In this document: positions 24,595 through 31,350 of the stretch, in pieces | Position numbering within the stretch: position 1 is the stretch's first letter | How the letters are laid out: each line of letters begins with the position of its first letter | From: Yoonia sp. F2084L | GTDB lineage: Bacteria; Pseudomonadota; Alphaproteobacteria; Rhodobacterales; Rhodobacteraceae | Assembly: GCF_023015625.1 (NCBI RefSeq) | Contig: NZ_JALKAH010000010.1 | Location: forward strand, 1-39,314 | Direction of reading: 5' to 3' | DNA: 39,314 bases | Notes under the pieces: model-generated | The model's database searches: none | What the model saw: only the letters and a program-made list of their open reading frames with translations | Told to the model about the DNA's origin: nothing | Program-made: the position numbers and the translations under genes

Positions 24595-24755
24595 TTTTTG
24601 GCCTTCAACTCTTCGTCTTGGGCGCGCAGAACTGACAACAGGTCAATGATCTCGGTCGGCATGTCATCGCCCTCCAAATCTGAAAAAACCTTTTTCAAGT
24701 TTTGGTCAATGTATCTGTCGATCTTGTCCTGCTTTGGGTCTTCTTTACTTGCCAT
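24591..24755 (-). CDS. nepR: Anti-sigma factor NepR
   Basis: The 54-residue protein starts MASKEDPKQDKIDRYIDQNL, then KKVFSDLEGDDMPTEIIDLL. This is the NepR pattern of two short helices around a central polar linker with the family's ...IGxxLRxxYdxxxxExxPdrfxxLLxxL-like spacing. NepR binds EcfG in unstressed cells and PhyR~P under stress. It is first in the regulator operon and its stop overlaps the ecfG start. The ribosome site is weak (GAGG, about 12 bases from the ATG), which may limit NepR output. Confidence 0.93.
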   Translation of the reverse strand: MASKEDPKQDKIDRYIDQNLKKVFSDLEGDDMPTEIIDLLSVLRAQDEELKAKK

Positions 24756-24795
24756 CGCTGTTTATCGCCTCATCTAAAAAAATCATAACCTGACG

Positions 24796-24820
24796 GGAAC
24801 CAACTGTTAACTGCTGCGTT
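24796..24820 (+). promoter_or_regulatory. EcfG-type promoter, phyR-exoD
   Basis: GGAAC (24796-24800), 16 bases, CGTT (24817-24820), 34 bases before the phyR ATG. Confidence 0.9.
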
Positions 24821-24826
24821 GGTTCC
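24802..24826 (-). promoter_or_regulatory. EcfG-type promoter, nepR-ecfG-kinase-PLD (autoregulation)
   Basis: On the minus strand GGAAC (24826-24822), 16 bases, AGTT (24805-24802), 46 bases before the nepR ATG. Autoregulation of this operon is usual for EcfG. Confidence 0.85.
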
Positions 24827-24854
24827 CAGAATAATTCAAAAAAGGTCAAAAAAA

Positions 24855-25664
24855 ATGAACGACACAGCACCGGAGCAAAATTTTTCCGATCTGATCGCGG
24901 CTGAGTTGCCTTATTTGCGGCGCTACACCCGCGCGCTGACGGGGTCGCAGTCACGTGGTGACAAATATACCGTCGCCACGCTTGAGGTCATCCTGAAAGA
25001 CAGAAGCGACTTTGAAAACGAAAACACCATGAAGGTGAACCTCTTTCGGTGTTTTCATGCAATCTGGTCGACGTCGGGTCAGATGTTCAATGATGACGGG
25101 GATGATCCCCGCGCCCGCGCCCATGGTTTGCTGTCGAAACTGACGGCCAATTCCCGTGAGGCGCTTTTGTTGCGCACTATCGAAGAGTTCAGCATCAACA
25201 AGATCGCAGTGATTATGGATATTGATCCAGAGGAAGTGCGTCGTTTGATTGGTGTGGCCAACAATGAACTCTCAGCCAGTGTGCAGGGCCGCGTTATGAT
25301 CATCGAGGACGAACCAATCATCGCCGCCGATATAACTGATATTGTTACATCTTTGGGCCACGAGGTCACGGGCGTTGCGCGTACCCATGCCGAAGCGGTG
25401 GAGTTAGGCAAAAATGAACCTGCCGATCTGATTTTGGCAGATATCCAATTGGCCGACAATTCGTCGGGCATTGATGCGGTGAATGACCTTTTGAAAACAA
25501 TGGATGTGCCAGTGATCTTTATCACGGCCTTCCCTGAACGCCTTTTGACAGGTGACCGTCCCGAACCTGCGTTCCTGATTTCCAAGCCGTTCCAAGAGGC
25601 GCAAGTCCAATCTGCCGTCAGTCAGGCGATGTTCTTTGCGTCAACGGCGACGCTGAAAGCCTAA
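24855..25664 (+). CDS. phyR: GSR response regulator/anti-anti-sigma factor PhyR
   Basis: The 269-residue protein has a sigma-like N-terminal domain (about residues 8-140; ELPYLRRYTRALTGSQSRGD) fused to a receiver domain (146-260). Receiver residues are Glu151/Asp152, phospho-acceptor Asp196 (LILADIQLA), Thr224 (FITAFPE) and Lys244 (ISKPF). When phosphorylated, the sigma-like domain mimics EcfG and binds NepR. The start is ATG 24855 with AAAGGT. It is divergent from nepR and shares the palindromic promoter; exoD follows one base after its stop. Confidence 0.95.
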   Translation: MNDTAPEQNFSDLIAAELPYLRRYTRALTGSQSRGDKYTVATLEVILKDRSDFENENTMKVNLFRCFHAIWSTSGQMFNDDGDDPRARAHGLLSKLTANSREALLLRTIEEFSINKIAVIMDIDPEEVRRLIGVANNELSASVQGRVMIIEDEPIIAADITDIVTSLGHEVTGVARTHAEAVELGKNEPADLILADIQLADNSSGIDAVNDLLKTMDVPVIFITAFPERLLTGDRPEPAFLISKPFQEAQVQSAVSQAMFFASTATLKA

Positions 25665-25665
25665 G

Positions 25666-26289
25666 ATGGCGGATATGAAATCGTATCAGGCAGATCATGT
25701 GCCTGATACGGCCCCTGTTTTGCGGGGTTTGACTGATATCATCGATCAGGTGATCGACCTTGCCCAGGCAGAGCGGATATCGCTGCGTGACGTTTTGCGC
25801 ACAATTGGCGACGCAAGTTTTGCACCGATTTTGTTGCTGCCTGCCTTGGCGGTCGCAACACCACTTAGTGGTATTCCGCTGTTTTCGACCACAATGGGCA
25901 TTTTGATTTTCTTGATAGCGGGTCAAATGCTGTTGCGGCGTGAAAATCTGTGGCTACCCGGTTGGATCTTGCGCCGCGAGGTGAAAGGTCAACTCGTGCG
26001 CGACGGATTCATCAAACTATACCCTGTTGCCCGCTGGATCGATGCACGCACAGAACGACGCATGCGTATCGTCGCACGTCGCCCTCTGGTTTTCGTACCA
26101 CAGGTTTTGTGCCTTTTGTCGGGTATGGTGATGCCAGTGCTGGAGCTTGTCCCCTTCACTTCGTCGATCATGGGTGTTGGTGTGGCCTTACTGGCCTTGG
26201 GCATGTTGACGCGTGACGGCTTACTGACAATGATCGGAATGATCCCTTACGCCATCGTCGGTTGGCTCATCGCCACGGCTGCCATGTAA
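25666..26289 (+). CDS. exoD: Exopolysaccharide synthesis protein ExoD
   Basis: The 207-residue membrane protein of the ExoD family has DVLRTIGDASFAPILLLPALAVATPLSGIP, LWLPGWILRREV and several C-terminal helices. ExoD was found through effects on exopolysaccharide production and alkali tolerance in rhizobia; its biochemical role is unknown. The ATG lies one base after the phyR stop, so it is in the same transcript. A strong terminator follows at 26291-26318. Confidence 0.85.
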   Translation: MADMKSYQADHVPDTAPVLRGLTDIIDQVIDLAQAERISLRDVLRTIGDASFAPILLLPALAVATPLSGIPLFSTTMGILIFLIAGQMLLRRENLWLPGWILRREVKGQLVRDGFIKLYPVARWIDARTERRMRIVARRPLVFVPQVLCLLSGMVMPVLELVPFTSSIMGVGVALLALGMLTRDGLLTMIGMIPYAIVGWLIATAAM

Positions 26290-26290
26290 A

Positions 26291-26318
26291 AAGCCCCTGC
26301 CAAAACTGGCAGGGGCTT
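26291..26318. terminator. Bidirectional terminator between exoD and dps
   Basis: A perfect 12-bp stem (AAGCCCCTGCCA with its complement, 4-base loop AAAC), followed on the minus strand by TTTTT. It serves the convergent ends of exoD and dps. Confidence 0.9.
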
Positions 26319-26323
26319 GCATT

Positions 26324-26821
26324 CTATTCTGCAACAAGTGCTTTTAACATCCAGGCAGCCTGTTCGTGGAACGCTGACCGCTCTGTTGCGAGATCTTCGG
26401 TGACAGGGTCGTTGTTATCACCCGCCATTTTGATCAAGGCATGCAAGCGGTGTGCAATCCGTTCGTGATCGGCGGCCAGTGCTTTGCACATGTCACCTGC
26501 TGAAATCTTTTCTGGACTGTCATCAACGACAGACCGGTCGCGGATATCACCCATCGACATCGGCGCCATTTGTCCCACGGCGCGAATACGCTCGGCCAAT
26601 GTGTCGGCTGCTGCGAACATGTCCTCGTACTGCCCTTCGGTCAGGTTGTGGATCGAATAGAACAGCGGACCTTCCACATTCCAATGATAGGCATGCGTTT
26701 TATAGGTCAGCATGTAAGTGTCGGCCAAAATATCTGCCAAGCCACCAGCGACAGTGTCAGGCTGGCGCACGCCAGACGAGACGTCACGGGGTTCAGCAAC
26801 TACATTGAGAGGCTGTGTCAT
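26324..26821 (-). CDS. dps: DNA-protection ferritin Dps
   Basis: The 165-residue Dps-like protein has the ferroxidase signature in LTYKTHAYHWNVEGPLFYSIH and the EDMFAAADTLAERIRAVG helix with paired acids. It forms a 12-subunit shell that stores iron, consumes peroxide and coats DNA. It is a standard GSR target. GGAG precedes the ATG. It lies 22 bases after the DUF1328 gene and is driven by the promoter at 27063-27087. Confidence 0.93.
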   Translation of the reverse strand: MTQPLNVVAEPRDVSSGVRQPDTVAGGLADILADTYMLTYKTHAYHWNVEGPLFYSIHNLTEGQYEDMFAAADTLAERIRAVGQMAPMSMGDIRDRSVVDDSPEKISAGDMCKALAADHERIAHRLHALIKMAGDNNDPVTEDLATERSAFHEQAAWMLKALVAE

Positions 26822-26843
26822 TTCTCAAACTCCTATTGGTTGA

Positions 26844-27005
26844 TTATCCGCGCACGGCGCGCGCAATCAGCGTCAGCACGAACAGGACAAGGAAGATGAA
26901 GAACAGAATTTGGGCGATGCCCGCTGACGCAGACGCGATACCACCAAATCCGAATACGGCTGCAACGATGGCAACCAGTAAAAATGCAAGTGCATAATAT
27001 AGCAT
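26844..27005 (-). CDS. DUF1328 small membrane protein (YtjA family)
   Basis: The 53-residue protein has two hydrophobic helices: [20 protein letters not shown] and [19 protein letters not shown], joined by GGIASASA. This is the YtjA/DUF1328 pattern, a family often controlled by stress sigma factors and without known function. It is first in a two-gene unit with dps. GGAG lies before the ATG, which is 58 bases from a perfect GSR promoter. Confidence 0.9.
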   Translation of the reverse strand: MLYYALAFLLVAIVAAVFGFGGIASASAGIAQILFFIFLVLFVLTLIARAVRG

Positions 27006-27218
27006 AGTTAGCTCCTTTATTTCCGCATCGCGCAGATTGTCCTGCGCAGATTTCACAGAGCTAACGAACAAACCTAAATTCGGTTCCATCTTCGGCGATG
27101 AAACGATTTGCTGCCTTACGCGTTGGGAAGACGATGGCAACGCTTTCGCAATGGGAACACTAAGACAATGGACCAGCAAAGGCGCATTTCGCAAAAGGTC
27201 GACAGGCGTGTCCTGACG
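27006..27218. other. Gene-free stretch with promoter
   Basis: It contains the DUF1328-dps promoter at 27063-27087 and otherwise no supported gene. A GGAAC near 27160 has no GTT at the right distance and is not counted as a promoter. Confidence 0.6.
27063..27087 (-). promoter_or_regulatory. EcfG-type promoter, DUF1328-dps
   Basis: On the minus strand GGAAC (27087-27083), 16 bases, CGTT (27066-27063): full consensus. Confidence 0.88.
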
Positions 27219-27593
27219 CTAAGCCGGAGGTGCCGGGTCAAGGTCGAGCTCAGGCGTGCGCGGCGTCATTGCAGCCAGCATCATATCAGAGGTGAAGGGC
27301 AGCTCGATGAAAGTGGCGGGGAAGTCAAAATCAAAGGGCCCGCCAATCACCACAATACGCGCTTTCCGAACGGCTGCGATCCGCGCAACACGCCTGAGGT
27401 CACCGTCATCCGCCAACAATGTGCCCTTCACAACCATCGTGCTGGTAGGGCCGCAGTTGTGAATAGCAGGGCCGATGTCAGCCAACGATGCACCCGTGGT
27501 GATGTGCGCACGGGGAAACTGACTGATCAGCAACCCCTCTACGTCCATCGCAACGATAGGATCAGGTTCGATTATGATGAAGTTTTTGGTCAC
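27219..27593 (-). CDS. Degenerate receiver-domain protein
   Basis: The protein has about 124 residues. FIIIEPDPIVAMDVEGLL resembles the first strand and acidic pair of response-regulator receivers (usually VEDEPLIAxDLE). The strand that should carry the phospho-acceptor Asp (TSTMVVKGTLL) has none, and the Lys-Pro-Phe near the end is replaced by Leu-Pro-Phe (IELPFTSDMM). It has no output domain. It is therefore probably a non-phosphorylated pseudo-receiver. Start: GTG 27593 with GGGGG upstream, or GTG 27605. Divergent from the Crp-like gene; no GSR promoter seen. Confidence 0.6.
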   Translation of the reverse strand: MTKNFIIIEPDPIVAMDVEGLLISQFPRAHITTGASLADIGPAIHNCGPTSTMVVKGTLLADDGDLRRVARIAAVRKARIVVIGGPFDFDFPATFIELPFTSDMMLAAMTPRTPELDLDPAPPA

Positions 27594-27672
27594 GTTTACC
27601 CCCACGGATAAATCTTAATACGTGACCTGCGAAAAACGCGCATTAATCTATGACATAGGGAGAGAAGAAAAA

Positions 27673-28401
27673 TTGGCTACTAAATGTAAACATTGCCCCC
27701 TGCGCGGACGCGACCAATTTGTGCCGATGTCGCAGGACGAAGTGAACGCCATGCAACGGTTCAAAGTCGGTGAACTTATCGTCGATGCCGGTGCGCCCAT
27801 TTTGATGCAAGGCTCAAACAGCCCTCAGTTGTTCACTGCGCTGCATGGTATGGGCTTGCGGTACAAATTTCTCGAAAACGGGAAACGGCAGGTTGTGAAC
27901 TTTATTCTGCCGGGTGATTTCATTGGTTTGCAGGCCGGTGTGATGGGTGAAATGGGCCATTCGGTTGAAGCTACGACAAAAATGACGTTGTGCGTCTTTA
28001 ACCGCTCAGCAATCTGGAGCTTCTTTAAAGACAATCCCGAACGGGCGTTCGCCCTGACTTGGCTTGCCGCCGTCGAAGAACACTTTCTAGGCGATGCACT
28101 GGCAACAGTCGGTCAGCGCACCGCGCTGCAATCTGTGGCTTGGGCACTGACAAAGGTATATTTGCGCGGTGAGCAGTTGGATATGGTCTCCAAAAGCCAG
28201 ATGCCTCTGCCGTTTCGGCAGCAAGATCTTGCAGATGCGTTGGGGCTGTCTCTTGTTCATACCAACAAGACACTTGCCACACTGCGCAATCGGCAACTGG
28301 CGCAATGGTCCGATGGCGTCCTAAGTATCGCTGATATCGATAAACTGGCCGAGATCGCGATGATGGACGAAACCACGGTTCCACAACGGCCAATTTTGTA
28401 G
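27673..28401 (+). CDS. Crp/Fnr family transcriptional regulator
   Basis: The 242-residue protein starts with ATKCKHCPLRGRDQF (a Cys-x2-Cys pair). A cyclic-nucleotide-binding-type beta barrel follows (about residues 30-125, QVVNFILPGDFIGL), then a long helix and a C-terminal helix-turn-helix near 175-215 (RQQDLADALGLSLVHTNKTLATLR). The two cysteines alone do not provide an Fnr-type four-cysteine cluster, so the signal is unknown. The TTG start at 27673 with AGGGAGAGAAG is preferred over the ATG at 27622. It has no GSR promoter, so it may bring a second input to the region. Confidence 0.85.
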   Translation: MATKCKHCPLRGRDQFVPMSQDEVNAMQRFKVGELIVDAGAPILMQGSNSPQLFTALHGMGLRYKFLENGKRQVVNFILPGDFIGLQAGVMGEMGHSVEATTKMTLCVFNRSAIWSFFKDNPERAFALTWLAAVEEHFLGDALATVGQRTALQSVAWALTKVYLRGEQLDMVSKSQMPLPFRQQDLADALGLSLVHTNKTLATLRNRQLAQWSDGVLSIADIDKLAEIAMMDETTVPQRPIL

Positions 28402-28426
28402 AGTCCAAGTTTTTTGCAGAAACTTT

Positions 28427-28451
28427 GGAACGGATATGCCGATCTTTTGTT
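28427..28451 (+). promoter_or_regulatory. EcfG-type promoter, 28485 gene
   Basis: GGAAC (28427-28431), 16 bases, TGTT (28448-28451), 33 bases before the ATG. Confidence 0.75.
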
Positions 28452-28484
28452 GTCTCTCTGTAACCTTAATGAAGGAGAGAAAGA

Positions 28485-28724
28485 ATGAAAATCGCATCAG
28501 TTCTCGCAATCGTCGTTGCAGCAGTCGCAATTGGTTTTGGTGTCTACATGGTCGATATTGACCAGACACAAGAGGCAAGCTTGCCCAACGTGGATGTAAA
28601 CGTCGAAGGCGGCAACTTGCCCGAATTCAGCGCCGAAGTCGGTGACATTGAGACGGGCACCGAAGAGATCACAATGGAAGTTCCAACGATCACCTTCGAA
28701 AGCCCTGAAGAAGACGACAGCTAA
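28485..28724 (+). CDS. Small membrane-anchored acidic protein (unknown)
   Basis: The 79-residue protein has an N-terminal hydrophobic helix (about residues 4-23, ASVLAIVVAAVAIGFGVYMV) and then a strongly acidic tail rich in Glu and Val (EVGDIETGTEEITMEVPTIT) that would lie in the periplasm. No cysteine for lipidation. GAAGGAGAG precedes the ATG. A GSR promoter lies upstream. A hairpin (28736-28762) separates it from the DUF883-like gene. No family recognised. Confidence 0.75.
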   Translation: MKIASVLAIVVAAVAIGFGVYMVDIDQTQEASLPNVDVNVEGGNLPEFSAEVGDIETGTEEITMEVPTITFESPEEDDS

Positions 28725-28735
28725 AATTCAGATCG

Positions 28736-28762
28736 ATGCCCCCGGCCATTGTGCCGGGGCAT
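28736..28762 (+). terminator. Intergenic stem-loop (partial terminator or processing site)
   Basis: ATGCCCCCGGC (28736-28746) pairs with GCCGGGGCAT (28753-28762) with one bulged C and a 6-base loop. There is no U run, so read-through into the next gene is likely. Confidence 0.5.
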
Positions 28763-28788
28763 TTGACGATGGAAAAAGGAGATTTAAC

Positions 28789-29079
28789 ATGACACAGAAT
28801 GCAGCAGTTGAAAAAGGCCTTGAGAATGGCCAAGATAATGCAGCCTCCGCAATCAAAGAGCGTGCAGCCAAAACAGTCGAAAAAGGTGTCGAAGCCGCGC
28901 AAGAAACCTTTGAGCAGGCCGCATTTCAAGCAGAGCTTGCAACCGAACAGGCAAGCGAAGAATTGCGTAAAGTAGCCGAGAGTGGCACCAAGTTTGTGCG
29001 CGAAAATCCCGGCACGGCCATCGTGGGCGCCGTAGGTGTTGGTATTCTCGTAGGGCTTGCGCTGCGCGGGCGCGACTAA
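28789..29079 (+). CDS. DUF883-like (YqjD/ElaB type) membrane-anchored protein
   Basis: The 96-residue protein has a long amphipathic, coiled-coil-prone N-terminal part rich in Ala, Glu and Lys, then VRENPGTAIVGAVGVGILVGLALRGRD. That C-terminal tail anchor with the ENPxxA lead is typical of YqjD/ElaB proteins, some of which bind ribosomes at the membrane in stationary phase. AAAGGAG precedes the ATG. No promoter motif of its own was found, so it is probably transcribed from 28427. It ends at a strong terminator. Confidence 0.8.
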   Translation: MTQNAAVEKGLENGQDNAASAIKERAAKTVEKGVEAAQETFEQAAFQAELATEQASEELRKVAESGTKFVRENPGTAIVGAVGVGILVGLALRGRD

Positions 29080-29095
29080 ATAATCTACATAGCAA

Positions 29096-29133
29096 TAAAA
29101 AGCCCGCCGTATTTCTACGGTGGGCTTTTTTTA
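29096..29133. terminator. Bidirectional terminator
   Basis: Stem AGCCCGCCGTA (29101-29111) with TACGGTGGGCT (29116-29126), one G-T pair. A run of A lies before it and seven T after it. It ends both the DUF883-like gene and the minus-strand PRC-barrel gene. Confidence 0.9.
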
Positions 29134-29748
29134 TGCAGCAGCGTCCTGACTGATGGTGACACTCAACTGACCATCGGGAACGCGGGTAACAGTGAATGCC
29201 TCTGGGGGGCTTTCACCAAACTCACCCGCAAACGTCTTAATCAGAACGTTTTGGGTGCGCGTAAACTGATCGTCCAGCAGCATGTCTGCCACATGACCAA
29301 TATCCGCCACATGCGCACGCACGGCGTGACCTACAAGCTCGGTCATCCAGACACCGTCTTTGTCCTCGCCTACCTCAGGCTTGGCGCCATCAATGCGGGC
29401 ATTGAACAGCGCTGCGATCATGCTGAGCGAAAAGGTATTGCCGAAAGGTCCGATAAATGTGCTGGGTAGATCTGCAGGATCAACAGGCACTGTGGCACGA
29501 TTCATCGATGTAGTGTGGCGTGCCAGAATATCATCCTCATGTGCGGTAACAACAATGATCCCTTCGTCAAGCGACAGAACCTGTGGGCTAAACAAAACCG
29601 GTGCTGTCCCTCTGGGTGTGGTGATGTCTGATAAGATAAACCCAGCCCTTTTCAACGACATATCAAACAACACGTCAGTGATTTCTCCGGTGATGTCCTC
29701 CTGGGTGGCATGGCGTAGTTTCAGCCCAATAAGATCTGTAGTTTTCAT
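29131..29748 (-). CDS. PRC-barrel domain protein (cytoplasmic)
   Basis: The 205-residue protein starts MKTTDLIGLKLRHATQEDIT with GEITDVLFDMSLKRAGFIL, a PRC-barrel. A second, more divergent half ends in LSVTISQDAAA. No signal peptide, unlike the tandem PRC protein at 9954. PRC-barrels bind RNA-processing, photosynthetic or other partners; the ligand here is unknown. The start is ATG 29748 with GGAGAG; a longer frame to 29814 would run into the hairpin after csbD. No GSR motif found upstream, so it may depend on read-through past the hairpin at 29777-29808. Confidence 0.8.
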   Translation of the reverse strand: MKTTDLIGLKLRHATQEDITGEITDVLFDMSLKRAGFILSDITTPRGTAPVLFSPQVLSLDEGIIVVTAHEDDILARHTTSMNRATVPVDPADLPSTFIGPFGNTFSLSMIAALFNARIDGAKPEVGEDKDGVWMTELVGHAVRAHVADIGHVADMLLDDQFTRTQNVLIKTFAGEFGESPPEAFTVTRVPDGQLSVTISQDAAA

Positions 29749-29776
29749 CAAAATCTCTCCTGTTTTTGCGCAAACA

Positions 29777-29808
29777 AAATGGGCCCACCGGCGACGGAAG
29801 GCCCATTT
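29777..29808 (-). terminator. Stem-loop after csbD
   Basis: AAATGGGCC (29777-29785) pairs perfectly with GGCCCATTT (29800-29808). On the minus strand it is followed by TGTTTG. Likely a leaky terminator between csbD and the PRC-barrel gene. Confidence 0.6.
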
Positions 29809-29893
29809 ACTCAAATGGTCATTTCAGAATGACGGGTGAAGCGCGCAACAGCTTGGAGTGTCGGCTCGGCCCCAATCATAATGGCGGGCCGTA

Positions 29894-30091
29894 TCAGCGT
29901 TTGTTGACCCATTCATCAAGTTCCTTCTGGACCTCAAGCTTGGCCTTGCCGTATTTTTCACTGATCAAACCGACAAGCTGTTCACGCTCGCCTTTCACTT
30001 GCTCAATTTCATCATCGGTCAGCTCGCCATATTCCTCGCGCAACTCACCTTTCATCTGTGTCCAGTTCCCTTTGATTTGTTCCCAGTTCAT
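29894..30091 (-). CDS. CsbD family stress protein
   Basis: The 65-residue protein begins MNWEQIKGNWTQMKGELREE, then GELTDDEIEQVKGEREQLVG, the CsbD pattern. CsbD-like proteins are small, hydrophilic and strongly induced by general stress sigma factors in many bacteria; their molecular role is unknown. GGAG precedes the ATG. No GSR motif lies directly upstream, so it is probably reached from the YqaE-DUF4112 promoter (88-base gap). Confidence 0.9.
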   Translation of the reverse strand: MNWEQIKGNWTQMKGELREEYGELTDDEIEQVKGEREQLVGLISEKYGKAKLEVQKELDEWVNKR

Positions 30092-30179
30092 AGCAATCTC
30101 CTTTATTTTAAACGGTGTCTTTGGTGTGTGCGTCGACAGGGGGACACCGGATACCTCTGCTTTATGCGTCGAATGTGCT

Positions 30180-30536
30180 TCAGGTGGGTTGCGGGACGGG
30201 GTCCAGCAGACCCTGTCGCGCAAATTCCTCGCGCAGCACACTCACGTTCTTTTTGTGGCTCTTAAACGCAAAATCGAACAAATCGCCGAACAGCGGGATA
30301 GACCCCACAGCCAAATCAAGGCCTGTGTTCCAAGCCATACGACCCAGTGCGCGTTTGCGGATGCCGCAGCGGTAACCTGCGTTGATCATCATCGCGGCTG
30401 GAACGACCGTCACCGCGTCACCCACGCCCGGCACGATGCCGAGGATGGAATCCCATCCGACCGGAAAGCCAAAGACAGTGAACTTGCTGTCCAAAGCCTC
30501 TGACCACCTTTCGAATTTTCGCAGCTCTGCCGACAT
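30180..30536 (-). CDS. DUF4112 protein
   Basis: The 118-residue protein has the family motifs FGFPVGWDSILGIVPGVGDA and GSIPLFGDLFDFAFKSHKKN around two weakly hydrophobic helices. DUF4112 proteins are small membrane-associated proteins without known function. The ATG lies two bases after the stop of the YqaE-like gene, so they share an mRNA driven by the GSR promoter at 30734-30758. Confidence 0.85.
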   Translation of the reverse strand: MSAELRKFERWSEALDSKFTVFGFPVGWDSILGIVPGVGDAVTVVPAAMMINAGYRCGIRKRALGRMAWNTGLDLAVGSIPLFGDLFDFAFKSHKKNVSVLREEFARQGLLDPVPQPT

Positions 30537-30537
30537 A

Positions 30538-30702
30538 TCAACGGCGCGCGATAATGTAGACTGCGTGCACGATACCGGGAATGTAGCCCAGCAAGGTCAG
30601 CAGAATATTCAGCCAAAATTGCTTGGATAGGCCAACTTCCAAAAATACGCCCAGTGGGGGCAAGATAACTGCAAAAATGATACGAATGAGGTCCATGTTC
30701 AT
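30538..30702 (-). CDS. YqaE/Pmp3 family membrane protein
   Basis: The 54-residue protein has two helices: LIRIIFAVILPPLGVFLEVG and FWLNILLTLLGYIPGIVHAVYII. The ILPPLGVF and GYIPGxxHAxYI motifs define the Pmp3/YqaE family of stress-induced proteolipids that affect membrane potential and salt tolerance. GGAG lies just before the first ATG (30702); a second ATG two codons on is possible. First gene of the DUF4112-csbD unit. Confidence 0.92.
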   Translation of the reverse strand: MNMDLIRIIFAVILPPLGVFLEVGLSKQFWLNILLTLLGYIPGIVHAVYIIARR

Positions 30703-30733
30703 GGCTCCTTTTCAAAGGTCGTGTTGTCGAACC

Positions 30734-30758
30734 AACCCTTGGTCCTTCTTTTGGTTCC
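30734..30758 (-). promoter_or_regulatory. EcfG-type promoter, YqaE-DUF4112(-csbD)
   Basis: On the minus strand GGAAC (30758-30754), 16 bases, GGTT (30737-30734), 32 bases before the ATG. Confidence 0.75.
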
Positions 30759-30782
30759 AATGTGTGGCTGAATAAAAATCGG

Positions 30783-30807
30783 GGAACGATTTGGGCGATG
30801 GCGTGTT
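30783..30807 (+). promoter_or_regulatory. EcfG-type promoter of the 30844-32492 operon
   Basis: GGAAC (30783-30787), 16 bases, TGTT (30804-30807), 36 bases before the ATG at 30844. Confidence 0.75.
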
Positions 30808-30843
30808 GTTTTGTCGAACACATACACGGAAAGGAGACACCAC

Positions 30844-31350
30844 ATGTCGAATACATCCGATCTCAGCAGCACCGCACGTGCACATGCCGAAGACCTAAGC
30901 GCGCAGGCGAAAGCCGCCGCAACGCAAGAGGCCGTAGCCCAAGCAGACAAGGCCAAGCATGCTACCGCAAGCAAGGTCCAGCAGGCTGCAGATGCCGCAG
31001 ACGCCGCTGCTAGCCACCTTGATCCCGCTTCGCCGCAGGCCGAAGCGATGAGCCAAGTTGCTGAGCATATCGAAGGGTTTGCATCGCAGCTGCGCCACGC
31101 CGACGTACGTGAAATTGCCTCGCAGGCCACGGATATGGCCCGCCGCAACCCGATGCTCTTCATTGGGGGTGCTGCCATCGCAGGATTTGCCGCTGCACGC
31201 TTTCTGAAAGCCCGTGATCCGCATCCTTATGCTGTCGCAGAGAGCGACCCATGGGCGACACAATCGCCTGCATCACGCGGATACGCAGCAGACAACACCG
31301 AACACCGTTCAGTGATGGCCGATATCAACGGAGGCCGCAGCGATGTCTAA
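30844..31350 (+). CDS. Alanine-rich membrane-anchored stress protein
   Basis: The 168-residue protein has a long, highly charged Ala/Gln-rich N-terminal region (about residues 1-95) likely to form helices. A helix opened by ARRNPMLFIGGAAIAGFAAARFLKA (about 110-133) and a polar tail follow. The RRNP lead to a glycine/alanine-rich helix resembles DUF883/YqjD-type membrane anchors. GGAAAGGAG precedes the ATG, and a GSR promoter lies upstream. It overlaps the next gene by 8 bases. Confidence 0.75.
   Translation: MSNTSDLSSTARAHAEDLSAQAKAAATQEAVAQADKAKHATASKVQQAADAADAAASHLDPASPQAEAMSQVAEHIEGFASQLRHADVREIASQATDMARRNPMLFIGGAAIAGFAAARFLKARDPHPYAVAESDPWATQSPASRGYAADNTEHRSVMADINGGRSDV

Larger units (their letters stand above)
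24795..24827. repeat. Perfect inverted repeat holding both regulator promoters
   Basis: GGGAACCAAC (24795-24804) and GTTGGTTCCC (24818-24827) are exact reverse complements separated by 13 bases. Each arm is the -35 of one promoter and contains the -10 of the opposite one, so phyR and nepR promoters lie on the same 33 bases. Confidence 0.95.

Noticed and set aside
27160..27190. Additional GGAAC on the plus strand near 27160 as a promoter
   Set aside because: No GTT at 16-18 bases downstream and no gene start follows on that strand.
27108..27611. Plus-strand open frame opposite the pseudo-receiver
   Set aside because: Arginine-rich antisense translation without a ribosome site; the minus-strand frame has receiver-like features.
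29749..29893. GSR promoter upstream of the PRC-barrel gene at 29131
   Set aside because: Neither GGAAC nor TGAAC occurs in the right orientation; only a stem-loop is present.
30382..30630. Plus-strand frame opposite DUF4112 and YqaE
   Set aside because: Both minus-strand genes match known families and have correct promoter and ribosome-site placement.
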